From NCBI GenBank assembly GCA_910579515.1, contig CAJTUV010000001.1, forward strand, positions 127 through 64,126: DNA of 64,000 nucleotides, in the 5' to 3' direction. Position 1 is the stretch's first letter. Every line of letters starts with the position of its first letter. Shown here one piece after another: positions 26,491-36,207 of the stretch. Under the pieces are notes generated by a model. That model was not told where the DNA came from, did not search any database, and was given only the letters and a program-made list of their open reading frames with translations. This stretch comes from an uncultured Hungatella sp. (GTDB lineage Bacteria > Bacillota > Clostridia > Lachnospirales > Lachnospiraceae). The translations under genes were made by a program, and so were the position numbers.

Positions 26491-28651
26491 ACTTATGAAG
26501 GAGGATGTAAAGCGTCGGGGCTGGATGGTGGCTCTGACCATATTGGGGATTGCGTTTGCAATTCTGATACCAGTGGCGATTAAAAGCGGTGAATTTATGG
26601 ATTTAGGACCTGAGATCAGCCTTTATCGCAGGGAGTCTTTAAGGAATCAGATTGCCCGCCTTTTGACAGCCAATGGATTTGCTGTCGTTGTGCTTTTGAC
26701 AGTTTCCGTATTGTGGGCAGTTTCAGGATTTCAGTATCTCCATAACCGCAAAAAGGTAGATTTTTTTCACAGCATTCCTGTAAAACGGCATCAGTTGTTC
26801 TTGGTAAACTATATAAACGGGATTGTGATTCCAGGACTGATTTATCTGTTCCTTTTGATCCCTTCTGTGCTTCTGGCTTATCGGGCGGGAATCGGTGCAG
26901 ATCTTATTGGGATGAATCCATGGAAGGCGTATTTATTCCACATGGTATATTACAGTCTTATGTATACGACGACTGTGACTGCTATGATGATGACAGGGAA
27001 TGTGGTGATTGCTCTTCTTGGGACAGGGGTTTTCTGTGGATACGGCCCGGGGCTTATCGGCCTTACTTTTGGATATTTGGGCCAATGGTTCCATACCTTT
27101 TTCATGTCCGCTGAAAAGGAACGACAATTTGTTCTCTGGCTGTTTTGTTCGTCTCCGTTTAGCAGTTATATGGGATTTATCTCAGACTTTGAAAAAGGGA
27201 CCTTTGCCGTATTCAGACTCTTTAAAGTGTTTCTGATTACGATAGCGCTGGCTGTGGCGTGCTGCATGATGTATCGTCGTCGTCCTTTAGAAGCTGCGGG
27301 AAAGGCCATGGCTTTTCGAAAGACCCAGCTTCCCATTAAGGTGCTGCTTGTGATTCCGGTATCTGTGGCTTTTGGAATGTTCTTTTACATTCTTCGAAGC
27401 ACGGTGACCTGGCTGATCTTCGGAACTGTCTGCGGATGCGTTTTGTCCCACTGCCTGATAGAGATTATCTATCACTTTGATTTTCGGAAATTGTTTTCCA
27501 ATAAACTTCATCTGGCAGCCTGCGGGGCGGCGTCTGTACTGCTTATGCTTGCTGGAAAATATGACTGGTATGGGTATGACACCTGGATTCCCAATCCCTC
27601 AAAAGTGGAGAGTGCCTCGATTTTGTTTGATTTTTATGACGACTGGGTCTGCTATGGGCAGGTAAATAAGGTAAAGTCAGTTTATGACGGAGAAATCCGC
27701 TATCAATGGGGCATTGATTCTCCTGCCTCTTATTGTCTGGAACAGATGGAACTGTCCGATGTATCTCCAGTCCTAAAATTGGCAGAGGAAGGCGTAAAAG
27801 GGGAGCGGGAGCGCAGAAAGAATCGGGGAAAGATAGATTACAGCTCAGAATGGTTTACGATTCAATACTGCATGACAAACGGAAAAAAGGTTTCGCGCTG
27901 CTACCGGTATTCAAAGAAAGAGGGCATAGAGGAGCTGTACAGACAGATTTATGACAGTCAGGAATACAAGGAGGGGACTTACCCGATTTTAAAAAAGACA
28001 GCTCAGGAGATAGTAGGCGTGTATGTGAAAGATTTTTCCAAACCTCAGAAAGTAGAAGCGGATGAGGCAGAGAGAAGTCTTCTTTTAGAAACGTATCAGA
28101 AAGAATGGCGAAAACTTACGATGGAGGAAAGGCAGAAGACCCTTCCCATTGGAAGTATCCAATTCCGTAGTGCCATGCTTCAGGAGGCATATGAATATAA
28201 CAGACGACAAGAACGCGACGATTACCTGGCAAGCCGTGATTATTATCCTATTTATCCTTCCTTTACAGAGACTATCAAGCTTTTGAACAGCCACGGCGTT
28301 GAGCTTAAAAAACTGAGCGCACAGGACTTGTCGTCAATCAGAATCTATTACTATCAAACCGCCAGTGATGACGAGATGGCAGAGACGACCAGACTTTATG
28401 ATGGAAAGAACATTACCTATAAAGAGAAGGAAGACTTGGAGAAACTGGCTCCTGCTTTATGCTACAGAGAATTTTTTAACATGGGAGGCGGCTATTACCT
28501 GAAAGAGATGTATCACCAGGCAGATGTGACTGCCTGTATCAAAGAGGGGAATGAGATCTCAGGCTGTCTCATTGATTTAAGTAAAATGACAAAAGAAGAG
28601 GTAGAGCATTATGGGTTTTACACAGCTAGGCAAACAGACGAATTGGAATAG
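26465..28651 (+). CDS. ABC exporter permease with large soluble C-terminal part, copy 1
   Basis: 728 aa starting at 26465, with GGAGGTGG inside the ATPase gene upstream; an open frame back to 26402 is out of keeping with that site and with copy 2. Residues about 20-390 contain several hydrophobic spans (VALTILGIAFAILIPVA, VVVLLTVSVLWAVSGF and more). The last 330 residues are hydrophilic, Tyr/Glu/Lys-rich and likely exposed outside the membrane. It resembles the permease at 29914-32151 throughout the membrane part (for example KKVDF-HSIPVKRH is shared) and more loosely in the soluble part. The large extracytoplasmic domain suggests binding or sensing of a ligand. Confidence 0.85.
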   Translation: MTSKSLCFKLMKEDVKRRGWMVALTILGIAFAILIPVAIKSGEFMDLGPEISLYRRESLRNQIARLLTANGFAVVVLLTVSVLWAVSGFQYLHNRKKVDFFHSIPVKRHQLFLVNYINGIVIPGLIYLFLLIPSVLLAYRAGIGADLIGMNPWKAYLFHMVYYSLMYTTTVTAMMMTGNVVIALLGTGVFCGYGPGLIGLTFGYLGQWFHTFFMSAEKERQFVLWLFCSSPFSSYMGFISDFEKGTFAVFRLFKVFLITIALAVACCMMYRRRPLEAAGKAMAFRKTQLPIKVLLVIPVSVAFGMFFYILRSTVTWLIFGTVCGCVLSHCLIEIIYHFDFRKLFSNKLHLAACGAASVLLMLAGKYDWYGYDTWIPNPSKVESASILFDFYDDWVCYGQVNKVKSVYDGEIRYQWGIDSPASYCLEQMELSDVSPVLKLAEEGVKGERERRKNRGKIDYSSEWFTIQYCMTNGKKVSRCYRYSKKEGIEELYRQIYDSQEYKEGTYPILKKTAQEIVGVYVKDFSKPQKVEADEAERSLLLETYQKEWRKLTMEERQKTLPIGSIQFRSAMLQEAYEYNRRQERDDYLASRDYYPIYPSFTETIKLLNSHGVELKKLSAQDLSSIRIYYYQTASDDEMAETTRLYDGKNITYKEKEDLEKLAPALCYREFFNMGGGYYLKEMYHQADVTACIKEGNEISGCLIDLSKMTKEEVEHYGFYTARQTDELE

Positions 28652-28665
28652 AAAGGGAGAATTTT

Positions 28666-29043
28666 ATGATTATTCTTGATTATAAGGATCGGCGTCCAAT
28701 CTATGAGCAGATTATGGAGCGTTTTCAGGAATTGATGATGACGGGGGTTCTGGAAAAGGACAGCCAGCTTCCCTCTGTGAGAAGCCTGGCAATGGAGCTG
28801 TCCATTAATCCAAACACGATTCAGAGAGCCTATGGAGAGCTGGAGCGTCAGGGCTATACGTATTCTGTAAAAGGAAAAGGAAATTTTGTGGCAGATAATG
28901 ACCACATTAAACAAAGCAAAAAAGAGGCTCTTTACAGACGCCAAAGAGAGCTGGCCAGGGAAGGGCTGCTTGTGGGAGTGGAGAAGGAGCGCTTCATCGA
29001 AGCAATTCATCAGATTTATGACAAGGAGGGGAATGACAGATGA
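28666..29043 (+). CDS. YtrA-type GntR-family transcriptional repressor
   Basis: 125 aa: an N-terminal winged helix (about 1-70; PIYEQIMERFQELMMTGVL, then LPSVRSLAMELSINPNTIQR) and a short helical tail, the size of the YtrA subgroup that lacks a large ligand domain. These proteins repress operons of ABC exporters and respond to cell-wall antibiotics in some species. It lies between the two ATPase-permease pairs and overlaps the second ATPase start by 4 nt (ATGA). The palindrome at the operon promoter is the probable operator. It is the only copy; the duplication did not include a second regulator. Confidence 0.9.
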   Translation: MIILDYKDRRPIYEQIMERFQELMMTGVLEKDSQLPSVRSLAMELSINPNTIQRAYGELERQGYTYSVKGKGNFVADNDHIKQSKKEALYRRQRELAREGLLVGVEKERFIEAIHQIYDKEGNDR

Positions 29044-29939
29044 TAGAAGCGAAAAATCTGACGAAACGGTTCGGAGACGTTGTTGCTGTAGACCATATTA
29101 ACGCCACCATCAAGGAGGGCAGCGTATTTGGACTGATTGGAACCAACGGAGCCGGAAAGAGCACGTTTCTTCGAATGTTAAGTGGGATCTTGAAACCGGA
29201 CGAAGGTTCTGTCACCATTGACGACAAGGAGGTATTTGAGGATGTTTTAGTAAAATCCAGATTCTTCTATATCTCAGACGATCAGTACTTTTTTAACAAT
29301 GCCACGCCGGAGGAGATGATGAATTTTTACAGAACCGTCTATCCTAAGTTTGACAAAGGGAGGTTCTCTCACCTTATGGAGGCGTTTGAGCTGGACAAAA
29401 GGAGAAAGATTAACACCTTTTCCAAGGGAATGAAAAAGCAGGTTTCCGTCATCTGCGGAGTCTGTGCAGGAACGGACTATCTGTTCTGTGACGAAACCTT
29501 TGACGGTTTAGACCCTGTGATGAGACAGACTGTAAAAAGCATATTTGTAGGGGATATGGAGGAGCGGAATCTGACCCCGATTATTGCATCTCACAATCTG
29601 CGGGAGCTGGAGGATATCTGCGACCATGTGGGGCTTCTTCATAAAGGAGGTATTCTGCTTTCCAGAGAGCTGGATGATATGAAGTTGAATATTCACAAGA
29701 TTCAATGTGTGCTTAGGCCAGAGATGAAGGTAGAGGATTTGGCGGCGTTTGATAAGGTGAAGGTGGAGGAGAGAGGCAGTCTCTGTACTTTGACAGTTCG
29801 TGGAAGCAGGGAAGAGGTGGAGTCCATTATGGAAAACTATCACCCGATTTTTGCAGAGATTATCCCTCTTTCCTTAGAAGAAATCTTTATCAGTGAGACG
29901 GAGGTGGCAGGCTATGACATCAAAAAACTTGTGCTTTAA
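29040..29939 (+). CDS. ABC exporter ATP-binding protein, copy 2
   Basis: 299 aa, same length and layout as copy 1: Walker A GTNGAGKST, FSKGMKKQ signature, DETFDGLD Walker B. Differences from copy 1 are concentrated in the region after about residue 235, the likely regulatory tail. Its start overlaps the regulator stop (ATGA) with GGAGGGG upstream, so translation is coupled. It is co-transcribed with everything from 25591. It may form a homodimer with the second permease or a heterodimer with copy 1; the sequence does not decide this. Confidence 0.9.
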   Translation: MIEAKNLTKRFGDVVAVDHINATIKEGSVFGLIGTNGAGKSTFLRMLSGILKPDEGSVTIDDKEVFEDVLVKSRFFYISDDQYFFNNATPEEMMNFYRTVYPKFDKGRFSHLMEAFELDKRRKINTFSKGMKKQVSVICGVCAGTDYLFCDETFDGLDPVMRQTVKSIFVGDMEERNLTPIIASHNLRELEDICDHVGLLHKGGILLSRELDDMKLNIHKIQCVLRPEMKVEDLAAFDKVKVEERGSLCTLTVRGSREEVESIMENYHPIFAEIIPLSLEEIFISETEVAGYDIKKLVL

Positions 29940-32151
29940 ATTGATGAAGGAAGATTTGAAACGCCGGGTATGGACAATCGCTCTTACGATTCTGGGACTG
30001 GTATTTACCATTCTGATCCCTACGGCGATCAAATGCAGTGAGTTTATGGAAGAATCGCCTACCTGGAATGTGACCACCCGAAGGCGTATGATAAATAATA
30101 TTTTAGAGCTTTTAGGCGTAAACGGAATGGCGGTGACGGTATTGCTTGTGGCCAGTGTGGTATGGGCCGTTTCAGGCTTTCACTATCTGCACAACAGCAA
30201 AAAGGTGGATTTCTACCACAGCATTCCTGTAAAACGTCATGTACTGTTTTTAGCTTCTTATTTGAACGGAATTTTGGTTCCGGCTCTGATTTATGCCGCT
30301 GTCCTTCTCCCTTCTGTTGCTTTGGCTTTGAGGGCAAATTTGGGAATCAATCATATTGGGCTGATTCCGCTGCAGCACTATTTGCTGAATATGGTGTACT
30401 ACAGTATGTTGTATACAACTGCAGTAGTGGCTATGATGATGACGGGCAATGTGGTGATCGCTCTTTTAGGAAACGGAGTTTTCTGGGCGTATGGTCCTGC
30501 GGTCACTAGTCTGGTCAGAGGGTATTATGAGATATGGTTTCATACTTTTTATGAGACCAAGGCTCAGGCAGAAATCTTTTCACGGTTTTTGCGATATTCC
30601 TCTCCCTTTTCAGATTATATGTTTACGATTTTTGAGGTTTCGGAGACAAACTTAAAGTGGGGCTCCATGCTGGGAGCGGCGGCTGTGACTGCGGCGCTTG
30701 CGATTCTGGCCTATTCCCTGTATCGGATTCGGCCTTCTGAGGCTGCTGGAAAGGCTATGGCATTTCCAAAAACCGAGATGCCTATTAAGATTCTTTTGGT
30801 GATTCCGATTGCTGTGGCGTCTGGCATGCTGTTCTATGGCATCCGCAGGAGAGTATTTTGGATGCTTTTTGGCGTGGTATTTGGCGTGCTCCTGCCTCAC
30901 TGCATCATGGAGATTATTTACCATTTTGATTTTCGTAAATTGTTCAGTCACAGAATCCATCTGGGGGCCTGTATGACCGCGGCGGTTTTTTTATCCCTGG
31001 CCGGATATTATGACTGGTATGGATACGACGCCTGGCTTCCCAATGCTTCCAAAGTGTCCAGCGTGGCGATTAACATGGGGTATCAGGATAATTGGATTAC
31101 CTACGGTTCTCCCACAAAAGAGTGGGAATACAATGCCAAGAAGGGAGTCGAAGAGGAGGTCTATTACTGGGGGTATGAAGACGCGGCAGACTATATTTCC
31201 CAAAACATGAATATTACCGACGCTTACTCGGTGCTTCAGATGGCGAAAAAGGGTGTATGGGCGGAGAAGATTCTTCGAAATAAGGAGCAGATTACCTATC
31301 CTGACTGGAACCGCTGTGTTATCTGGTATCGGATGAACAATGGGAAGACAATCGTCAGAACCTATTTCATTCCTATGGACGAGGAGATAATAGAAATAAG
31401 AAATGGCATTCACGACAGTATAGAATATAAAAGAGGACAGTATCCGCTGCTGAAACAGACAGCGTCGGAAACGGCCTGTGTTAATTTCCAGCAGTATAAC
31501 AAGATTCAGCCTGTTGAATTAAAGCATGATGAAATAGGCCATCTTTTAAATGTCTACCAAAAGGAGCTGGAGGAATTAACAATCGAGACCAGAAAAAAGG
31601 AGCTTCCGATTGGTACCATCCAGTTTATGACAGAAGAACATAAAAACGCCTGGATACACCAGGCACAAGACTCCTACAAATATGATAATTTAGGAGAGCG
31701 CTGTTATTACCCTGTGTATCCTTCTTTTACCAGAACCTTAGAGCTTTTAAGGGCTGCTGGAATCTCCCTGGAAGAGCTGGATGAAAATACGGTGAATCTG
31801 GTCTCTGTTTACTATCGGAATCGTTATGATACTTCTGGCCAGGAGGCAGTCGATTACGTTGACACCACCATAGACTATACAGATTCCAAGGACCTTAAAA
31901 TACTTACACCGGCATTGTGTTATCGGGATTACTGTGACATGAATGGATATTATGAAATAGATCTGGTGAACAGTGTGGATGTGCATGCGGTTTTCAACAG
32001 AGATTTGGAGGGCGAAACTTTTTATGAAGACAGTGACAGCCCCAAACAGTATCGTTTCTATCTGGACAGAAATAAGATGGATGAGGAGACTGTGGAGAAC
32101 TATCATTTCGAAAAGGATGAAGATTGGCGGTCAGGGTGGGGTATAAAATAA
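29914..32151 (+). CDS. ABC exporter permease with large soluble C-terminal part, copy 2
   Basis: 745 aa from the ATG at 29914, in the same place relative to its ATPase as copy 1 (26-nt overlap, GGAGGTGG upstream). Membrane part of about 390 residues with spans such as ALTILGLVFTILIPTA and AVTVLLVASVVWAVSGF, then a hydrophilic C-terminal domain that has diverged from copy 1 and ends in an acidic tail. Shared words such as KVDF-HSIPVKRH and DWYGYD-W-PN show common origin. The greater divergence of the soluble part compared with the ATPases suggests that the two permeases see different ligands. Confidence 0.85.
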   Translation: MTSKNLCFKLMKEDLKRRVWTIALTILGLVFTILIPTAIKCSEFMEESPTWNVTTRRRMINNILELLGVNGMAVTVLLVASVVWAVSGFHYLHNSKKVDFYHSIPVKRHVLFLASYLNGILVPALIYAAVLLPSVALALRANLGINHIGLIPLQHYLLNMVYYSMLYTTAVVAMMMTGNVVIALLGNGVFWAYGPAVTSLVRGYYEIWFHTFYETKAQAEIFSRFLRYSSPFSDYMFTIFEVSETNLKWGSMLGAAAVTAALAILAYSLYRIRPSEAAGKAMAFPKTEMPIKILLVIPIAVASGMLFYGIRRRVFWMLFGVVFGVLLPHCIMEIIYHFDFRKLFSHRIHLGACMTAAVFLSLAGYYDWYGYDAWLPNASKVSSVAINMGYQDNWITYGSPTKEWEYNAKKGVEEEVYYWGYEDAADYISQNMNITDAYSVLQMAKKGVWAEKILRNKEQITYPDWNRCVIWYRMNNGKTIVRTYFIPMDEEIIEIRNGIHDSIEYKRGQYPLLKQTASETACVNFQQYNKIQPVELKHDEIGHLLNVYQKELEELTIETRKKELPIGTIQFMTEEHKNAWIHQAQDSYKYDNLGERCYYPVYPSFTRTLELLRAAGISLEELDENTVNLVSVYYRNRYDTSGQEAVDYVDTTIDYTDSKDLKILTPALCYRDYCDMNGYYEIDLVNSVDVHAVFNRDLEGETFYEDSDSPKQYRFYLDRNKMDEETVENYHFEKDEDWRSGWGIK

Positions 32152-32270
32152 AAAATAGCACATACATTGTAAAAGCAAGACAACTTCCCAAGTACCTTGA
32201 CAACTAAAAATTTCCAGCAATCACTTCCACCAGATAAGGAATTTGACATAATTTTCATGTGAAAATGGGA

Positions 32271-32299
32271 TTGAAAAACAAAGAATTGTGTTGTATAAT
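32271..32299 (+). promoter_or_regulatory. promoter of the 6S RNA gene
   Basis: -35 TTGAAA (32271-32276), 17-nt spacer, perfect -10 TATAAT (32294-32299). It places the transcript start near 32306, 13 nt before the closing stem of the RNA. The short stretch between the permease stop and this promoter (32152-32270) holds nothing else recognised. Confidence 0.75.
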
Positions 32300-32305
32300 A
32301 ACACC

Positions 32306-32533
32306 AAGAAAATAAAAAGTAACTCCTGGAATGTTCGACACTCTTACAGTTTTTGAACCTACATTATGACATAAGGGATTCCTATATTTTCTGGTGGATG
32401 TCAGGCCTCCTTTTGAGTGGAAGGCAGAAGCCAGAGTGCGGTCACCCACCTAGCTTGGCTAGGCGTCAAAAAGTAAGAACCGGCATTTTGGGGTTACAAA
32501 AGAAAAGCAGCGCTTGGCGCTGCTTTATCTTTT
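32306..32533 (+). ncRNA. ssrS: 6S RNA
   Basis: A non-coding transcript that binds sigma-70 RNA polymerase by mimicking an open promoter. The 5' side (32319-32357, GTAACTCCTGGAATG onward) pairs with the 3' side (32468-32497, ending CATTTTGGGGTTAC), giving one long interrupted rod closed by GTAAC/GTTAC. The inside has the TTTTTGAACCTACAT and GTGCGGTCACCCACC words I associate with Firmicutes 6S RNAs, with an internal hairpin AGCTTGGCT. A terminator with a 10-bp stem (32504-32513 with 32517-32526) ends it. The 82-residue open frame over it is not a gene. Identification is by motif and fold, not by database match. Confidence 0.72.
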
Positions 32534-32641
32534 GTATAGGTATTCGATATTTTAACAAACTTTTTTCACCTGAGACTCTTTGCATTTTGTGGAAAATGTG
32601 ATACTCTTATTTGTAAGGAAATATTTTCTAAACCCTCCAAA

Positions 32642-33925
32642 TTGTGGGAATACTATAACAAAATAGCAAAGGATGTAGTAAAGTACATGAAAGAACACAG
32701 ATTTCGTGAGTATGTTTATTGGGGAGTTACGGCAGTAGCGGTGATTGTATCCTGCATTCTGGTGACTCTGGTGTTTGTGCGCTGGCAGACGGTCTGCCAG
32801 GCTGTTCGAAAGGTGAATATTATTCTTGCCCCTATCACCTATGGCGCCATTCTTGCATATTTGCTTTCGCCGGTATATAACCGGCTGAGAAGCTGGCTGC
32901 TTAAGCTGTTAGAGAAGGTTTCCATAAAGGAGCAGCGTAAAGACAATCTGGCAAAGACAGGAGCTACGGTCGGCAGTCTGATTTTTCTGTCTATTGTAAT
33001 TGTGGGGCTGTTCTCTATGATTATTCCACAGGTATGGGAGAGCATTAAAGGGATTATAAATTCTATTCCTTCCTATGCAGTGGTGGTTTCTGGATGGATT
33101 GAGGAGATTTTTGCCAGCAATTCCAATATAGAGGCTGCGGTGCTTGAGTACTATAATCAGGGTGTGGAAAAACTGATTTCCTGGACTCAGTCTGCCACTG
33201 GTCTTCTGGCCAATATCGAGCGTTTTTTAGCGGGGATTTATACAGGGATTATGAATATCATCAACTTGTTAAAAAACCTTTTAATCGGTATCATCGTTAT
33301 GGTTTACTTGCTGAATATGAAAGATACCTTGTGCGCCCAGGGAAAAAAGATAATCTACGGCCTGTTCCCGATTCATGGCGCCAACCAGATTATTGAAAAG
33401 TTTCGGTTTGTTCACAGTGTGTTCGGGGGATTTATTATTGGAAAACTGGTGGATTCTCTGCTCATTGGAATTCTTACATTTGTATGGCTCAGTATTCTTA
33501 AGATGCCATATACTCTGCTCATCAGTGTGATTATCGGCGTTACCAATGTGATTCCGTTTTTCGGGCCGTTTATTGGAGCCATTCCCAGCGCCATTTTACT
33601 TCTTTTGGTCAGTCCGAAACAGTGCGTGTGGTTTTTGATTTCGATTCTGGTGATTCAGCAGTTTGACGGCAACATTCTGGGACCGAAGATTTTGGGAAAC
33701 TCAACGGGCTTATCCAGTTTTTGGGTACTGTTTTCCATCCTGTTTTTTGGAGGACTTATGGGACCTATCGGAATGATCGTCGGCGTGCCTTTGTTTGCAG
33801 TGATTTACAGGCTGATTTCGGAGTTTATTTCCAAGAGGCTTGCTGGAAAGCAGCTGTCAACGGATACAAGGGATTATGGAGAGCTGGATTATATTGAGGA
33901 AGAGCGAAAAAGGTATATCAGGTAG
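32642..33925 (+). CDS. AI-2E-family membrane transporter
   Basis: 427 aa if translation starts at the TTG at 32642, which has no clear ribosome binding site; an ATG at 32687 (412 aa) with AAAGGA 12 nt upstream is an alternative. About eight membrane spans in the family's arrangement, with the conserved central part GGFIIGKLVDSLLIG, VTNVIPFFGPFIGAIPSAI and the LGPKILGNSTGLSSFWVL segment. Members include autoinducer-2 exporters, ion antiporters and YtvI, which is linked to sporulation. The neighbour downstream is a SpoIID-like protein 5 nt away. The substrate is unknown. Confidence 0.88.
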   Translation: MWEYYNKIAKDVVKYMKEHRFREYVYWGVTAVAVIVSCILVTLVFVRWQTVCQAVRKVNIILAPITYGAILAYLLSPVYNRLRSWLLKLLEKVSIKEQRKDNLAKTGATVGSLIFLSIVIVGLFSMIIPQVWESIKGIINSIPSYAVVVSGWIEEIFASNSNIEAAVLEYYNQGVEKLISWTQSATGLLANIERFLAGIYTGIMNIINLLKNLLIGIIVMVYLLNMKDTLCAQGKKIIYGLFPIHGANQIIEKFRFVHSVFGGFIIGKLVDSLLIGILTFVWLSILKMPYTLLISVIIGVTNVIPFFGPFIGAIPSAILLLLVSPKQCVWFLISILVIQQFDGNILGPKILGNSTGLSSFWVLFSILFFGGLMGPIGMIVGVPLFAVIYRLISEFISKRLAGKQLSTDTRDYGELDYIEEERKRYIR

Positions 33926-33930
33926 GGCAT

Positions 33931-36198
33931 ATGAAGAGAAAAAGAAAAATGATAAGCTGGATGATCAAAATTCCACTTATCCTCATGGTTTTGATTGGAA
34001 TTATTTTATGGAAAGAGCCTGAAAGAGAAGGGATTACCAGAGCCGCTGCCTATAAATCAGCGGCTCTTTCTCTTACCACCGCAGGGGAATGCAGACAGGA
34101 GGAGGAAGAGGCGGACCATTCCTTTTTTCCCATAGGGGATCAGGAACAGTGGTATGTGAAGTACATGGATTATCTGTACCGCCACAAGATGATTTCAGAA
34201 GAAATGACGCCGGCTCTCAGCAAAACGGCGGAGGGACGGCTTACATACGAAGAGGCGGCTTATTTTGCAGAACAGGTGTCAGAAAAACTGGCAGGGAAGG
34301 TCCTTGTCACGAAGAGGAACCGCCAGAAGCCATTTCCAGAAGACGAGTGGTGGGAATTGTATGAACAGATCTGCCAGGCTTTGGATAATGAAGAAGTAAA
34401 AGAGGAGACCCTGGTGATTTATGGGACTTTGGATACTGTAGAAAACGGGACTGCCTGGACTGTCTATACGGACCAGGGGGAGTTTGGATTTGAAGGTTTG
34501 GGGATGTCCAAATACGTGGATACTAAGATTCGGGTTCTGGAACGGCAGGGAGAGATCATCCGAATTTTGGAAAAATGTTCCGATGACGTGGTATATAAAA
34601 ATATCTGGATTTCTGAGGCGGAAGAAAAATCCTTGACCGGATATGTTGGCAGTGTGGTGAGAGAATTGCCATCAGGAAAAAAGATAAAAGCTTTTGAAGA
34701 CATGGAAGGCCAGGTGGCGGATGTTTATCTGTCTGAAGGTCAGATTAAAAAAGTGGTTCTGAAGAAAGAGCGAATCAGTGGAAAGGTTTTGGCAGTCAAG
34801 GAGGATGGAATTGAAATAGAAGGATATGGAGAAGTGCCTCTGGATGAGTCATTCCAGGTGTATAAAGTGTTTGGGGATTTTGAGAGACAGGCAAAGAACA
34901 ATATTTTAGTGGGCTATGACTGTGAGGAATTTGTGACAGCAGATGGAAAATTATGCGCAGCGTTGATTGTACGTCCATTTGAGGCGGACACGATTCGGGT
35001 CCTTTTGATGGATACTAATTTCAGTTCGATTTTTCACGATACGATTCAGCTGGAGTTTCAGTGCAACGGCGTTTATGTGGCAGATGAAAAGGAGTATCCT
35101 TTTTATGTAGGCGATACGATGACACTGACGCCGGCGGACAGCCTTTTGAAAAAGGGAAGAATTGTTTTTAAGCCCGAAGATAAAGAGCTGGGAATCAAGG
35201 TTCTTACAATGGAGCGCTCCAAGGGGATTCCCACATATCCTGGAAATCTGGAGATTGTCAGAGAGGAAGAGTCTTTAGTGCTCATAAATGAACTGTATCT
35301 GGAGAACTATCTGAAACGGGTGGTGCCCAGCGAGATGCCTGCCAGCTATGAAAAGGAAGCGCTGAAAGCCCAGGCAGTCTGCGCCAGAACGTATGCGTAC
35401 AGGCAGATTCAGGGAAACAGTTACAGACAATACGGCGCCCATGTGGACGACAGCACCAAATTTCAGGTATACAACAATTTGGAATCCGGTAATGCCTCTG
35501 ACATGGCGGTGAATGAAACTTACGGGAAGCTGCTTTTGTATCAGGGCCAGGCGGCGGAAGCGTTTTATTTTTCCACTTCCTGCGGCCACACTACGGACGG
35601 AACCATCTGGGGCGCGGATATTTCCACGGTGCCTTATCTAAAAGGCGTGGCGATCAAACAGGAAGGGGGAGAATTGTCTTTAACTTCCAATGAAAAATTT
35701 TCAGAATTTATTAAAGGAAGCCCCAAATGCTATGAATCTGATTATGCTTTTTACCGCTGGAATACGAAACTGACCAGCAAGCAGCTGGAACAAAAAATTC
35801 CAGACATAGGAACCATTACAAAGGTTACCATGAAAGAGCGTTCCACAGGCGGTATCGGCAGCGTGCTTTTGGTGGAAGGAACAGAAAAAACAAAAGAGAT
35901 TCGGGGAGAAGGACAGATTAGGGCCACTTTGGGAAATACGGAGTTGGTGATTGAAAAACAGGACGGCTCCACTGTGACAGGCTGGGCGTCTCTGCCTAGT
36001 TCTTTTATCAGTATTGAGTGCGGCGCTCCTGATGAAAATCATGAGACGGTTTTTACCATTTATGGAGGAGGTTACGGCCACGGAGTCGGAATGAGTCAGA
36101 ACGGAGCTCAGGCAATGGCAAAAGCAGGAAAAAACTATAGGGAGATTTTGGAGTTCTTTTATCAGGGAGCCACAGTAGGGGAAATGGGGAGTCAATGA
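33931..36198 (+). CDS. SpoIID/LytB domain protein
   Basis: 755 aa. A membrane segment (WMIKIPLILMVLIGIILW) near the N-terminus anchors the protein outside the membrane. Residues about 440-750 form the SpoIID/LytB domain (ELYLENYLKRVVPSEMP, ALKAQAVCARTYAY, then YGGGYGHGVGMSQNGAQAMA). SpoIID is a lytic transglycosylase acting on denuded glycan during engulfment. This protein is about twice the usual SpoIID length, with a long beta-rich N-terminal part (about 70-430) of unknown role, so it is a SpoIID-family paralogue rather than SpoIID itself. It starts 5 nt after the AI-2E gene. Confidence 0.88.
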   Translation: MKRKRKMISWMIKIPLILMVLIGIILWKEPEREGITRAAAYKSAALSLTTAGECRQEEEEADHSFFPIGDQEQWYVKYMDYLYRHKMISEEMTPALSKTAEGRLTYEEAAYFAEQVSEKLAGKVLVTKRNRQKPFPEDEWWELYEQICQALDNEEVKEETLVIYGTLDTVENGTAWTVYTDQGEFGFEGLGMSKYVDTKIRVLERQGEIIRILEKCSDDVVYKNIWISEAEEKSLTGYVGSVVRELPSGKKIKAFEDMEGQVADVYLSEGQIKKVVLKKERISGKVLAVKEDGIEIEGYGEVPLDESFQVYKVFGDFERQAKNNILVGYDCEEFVTADGKLCAALIVRPFEADTIRVLLMDTNFSSIFHDTIQLEFQCNGVYVADEKEYPFYVGDTMTLTPADSLLKKGRIVFKPEDKELGIKVLTMERSKGIPTYPGNLEIVREEESLVLINELYLENYLKRVVPSEMPASYEKEALKAQAVCARTYAYRQIQGNSYRQYGAHVDDSTKFQVYNNLESGNASDMAVNETYGKLLLYQGQAAEAFYFSTSCGHTTDGTIWGADISTVPYLKGVAIKQEGGELSLTSNEKFSEFIKGSPKCYESDYAFYRWNTKLTSKQLEQKIPDIGTITKVTMKERSTGGIGSVLLVEGTEKTKEIRGEGQIRATLGNTELVIEKQDGSTVTGWASLPSSFISIECGAPDENHETVFTIYGGGYGHGVGMSQNGAQAMAKAGKNYREILEFFYQGATVGEMGSQ

Positions 36199-36207
36199 CC
36201 TGCCCCA

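Noticed and set aside
30059..30337. Minus-strand open frames inside the ABC permease genes
   Set aside because: They are antisense to clearly coding sequence with no start signals and no recognisable product.
32353..32601. 82-residue open frame in the interval after the second permease
   Set aside because: It lies over the 6S RNA and its terminator and has no ribosome binding site.
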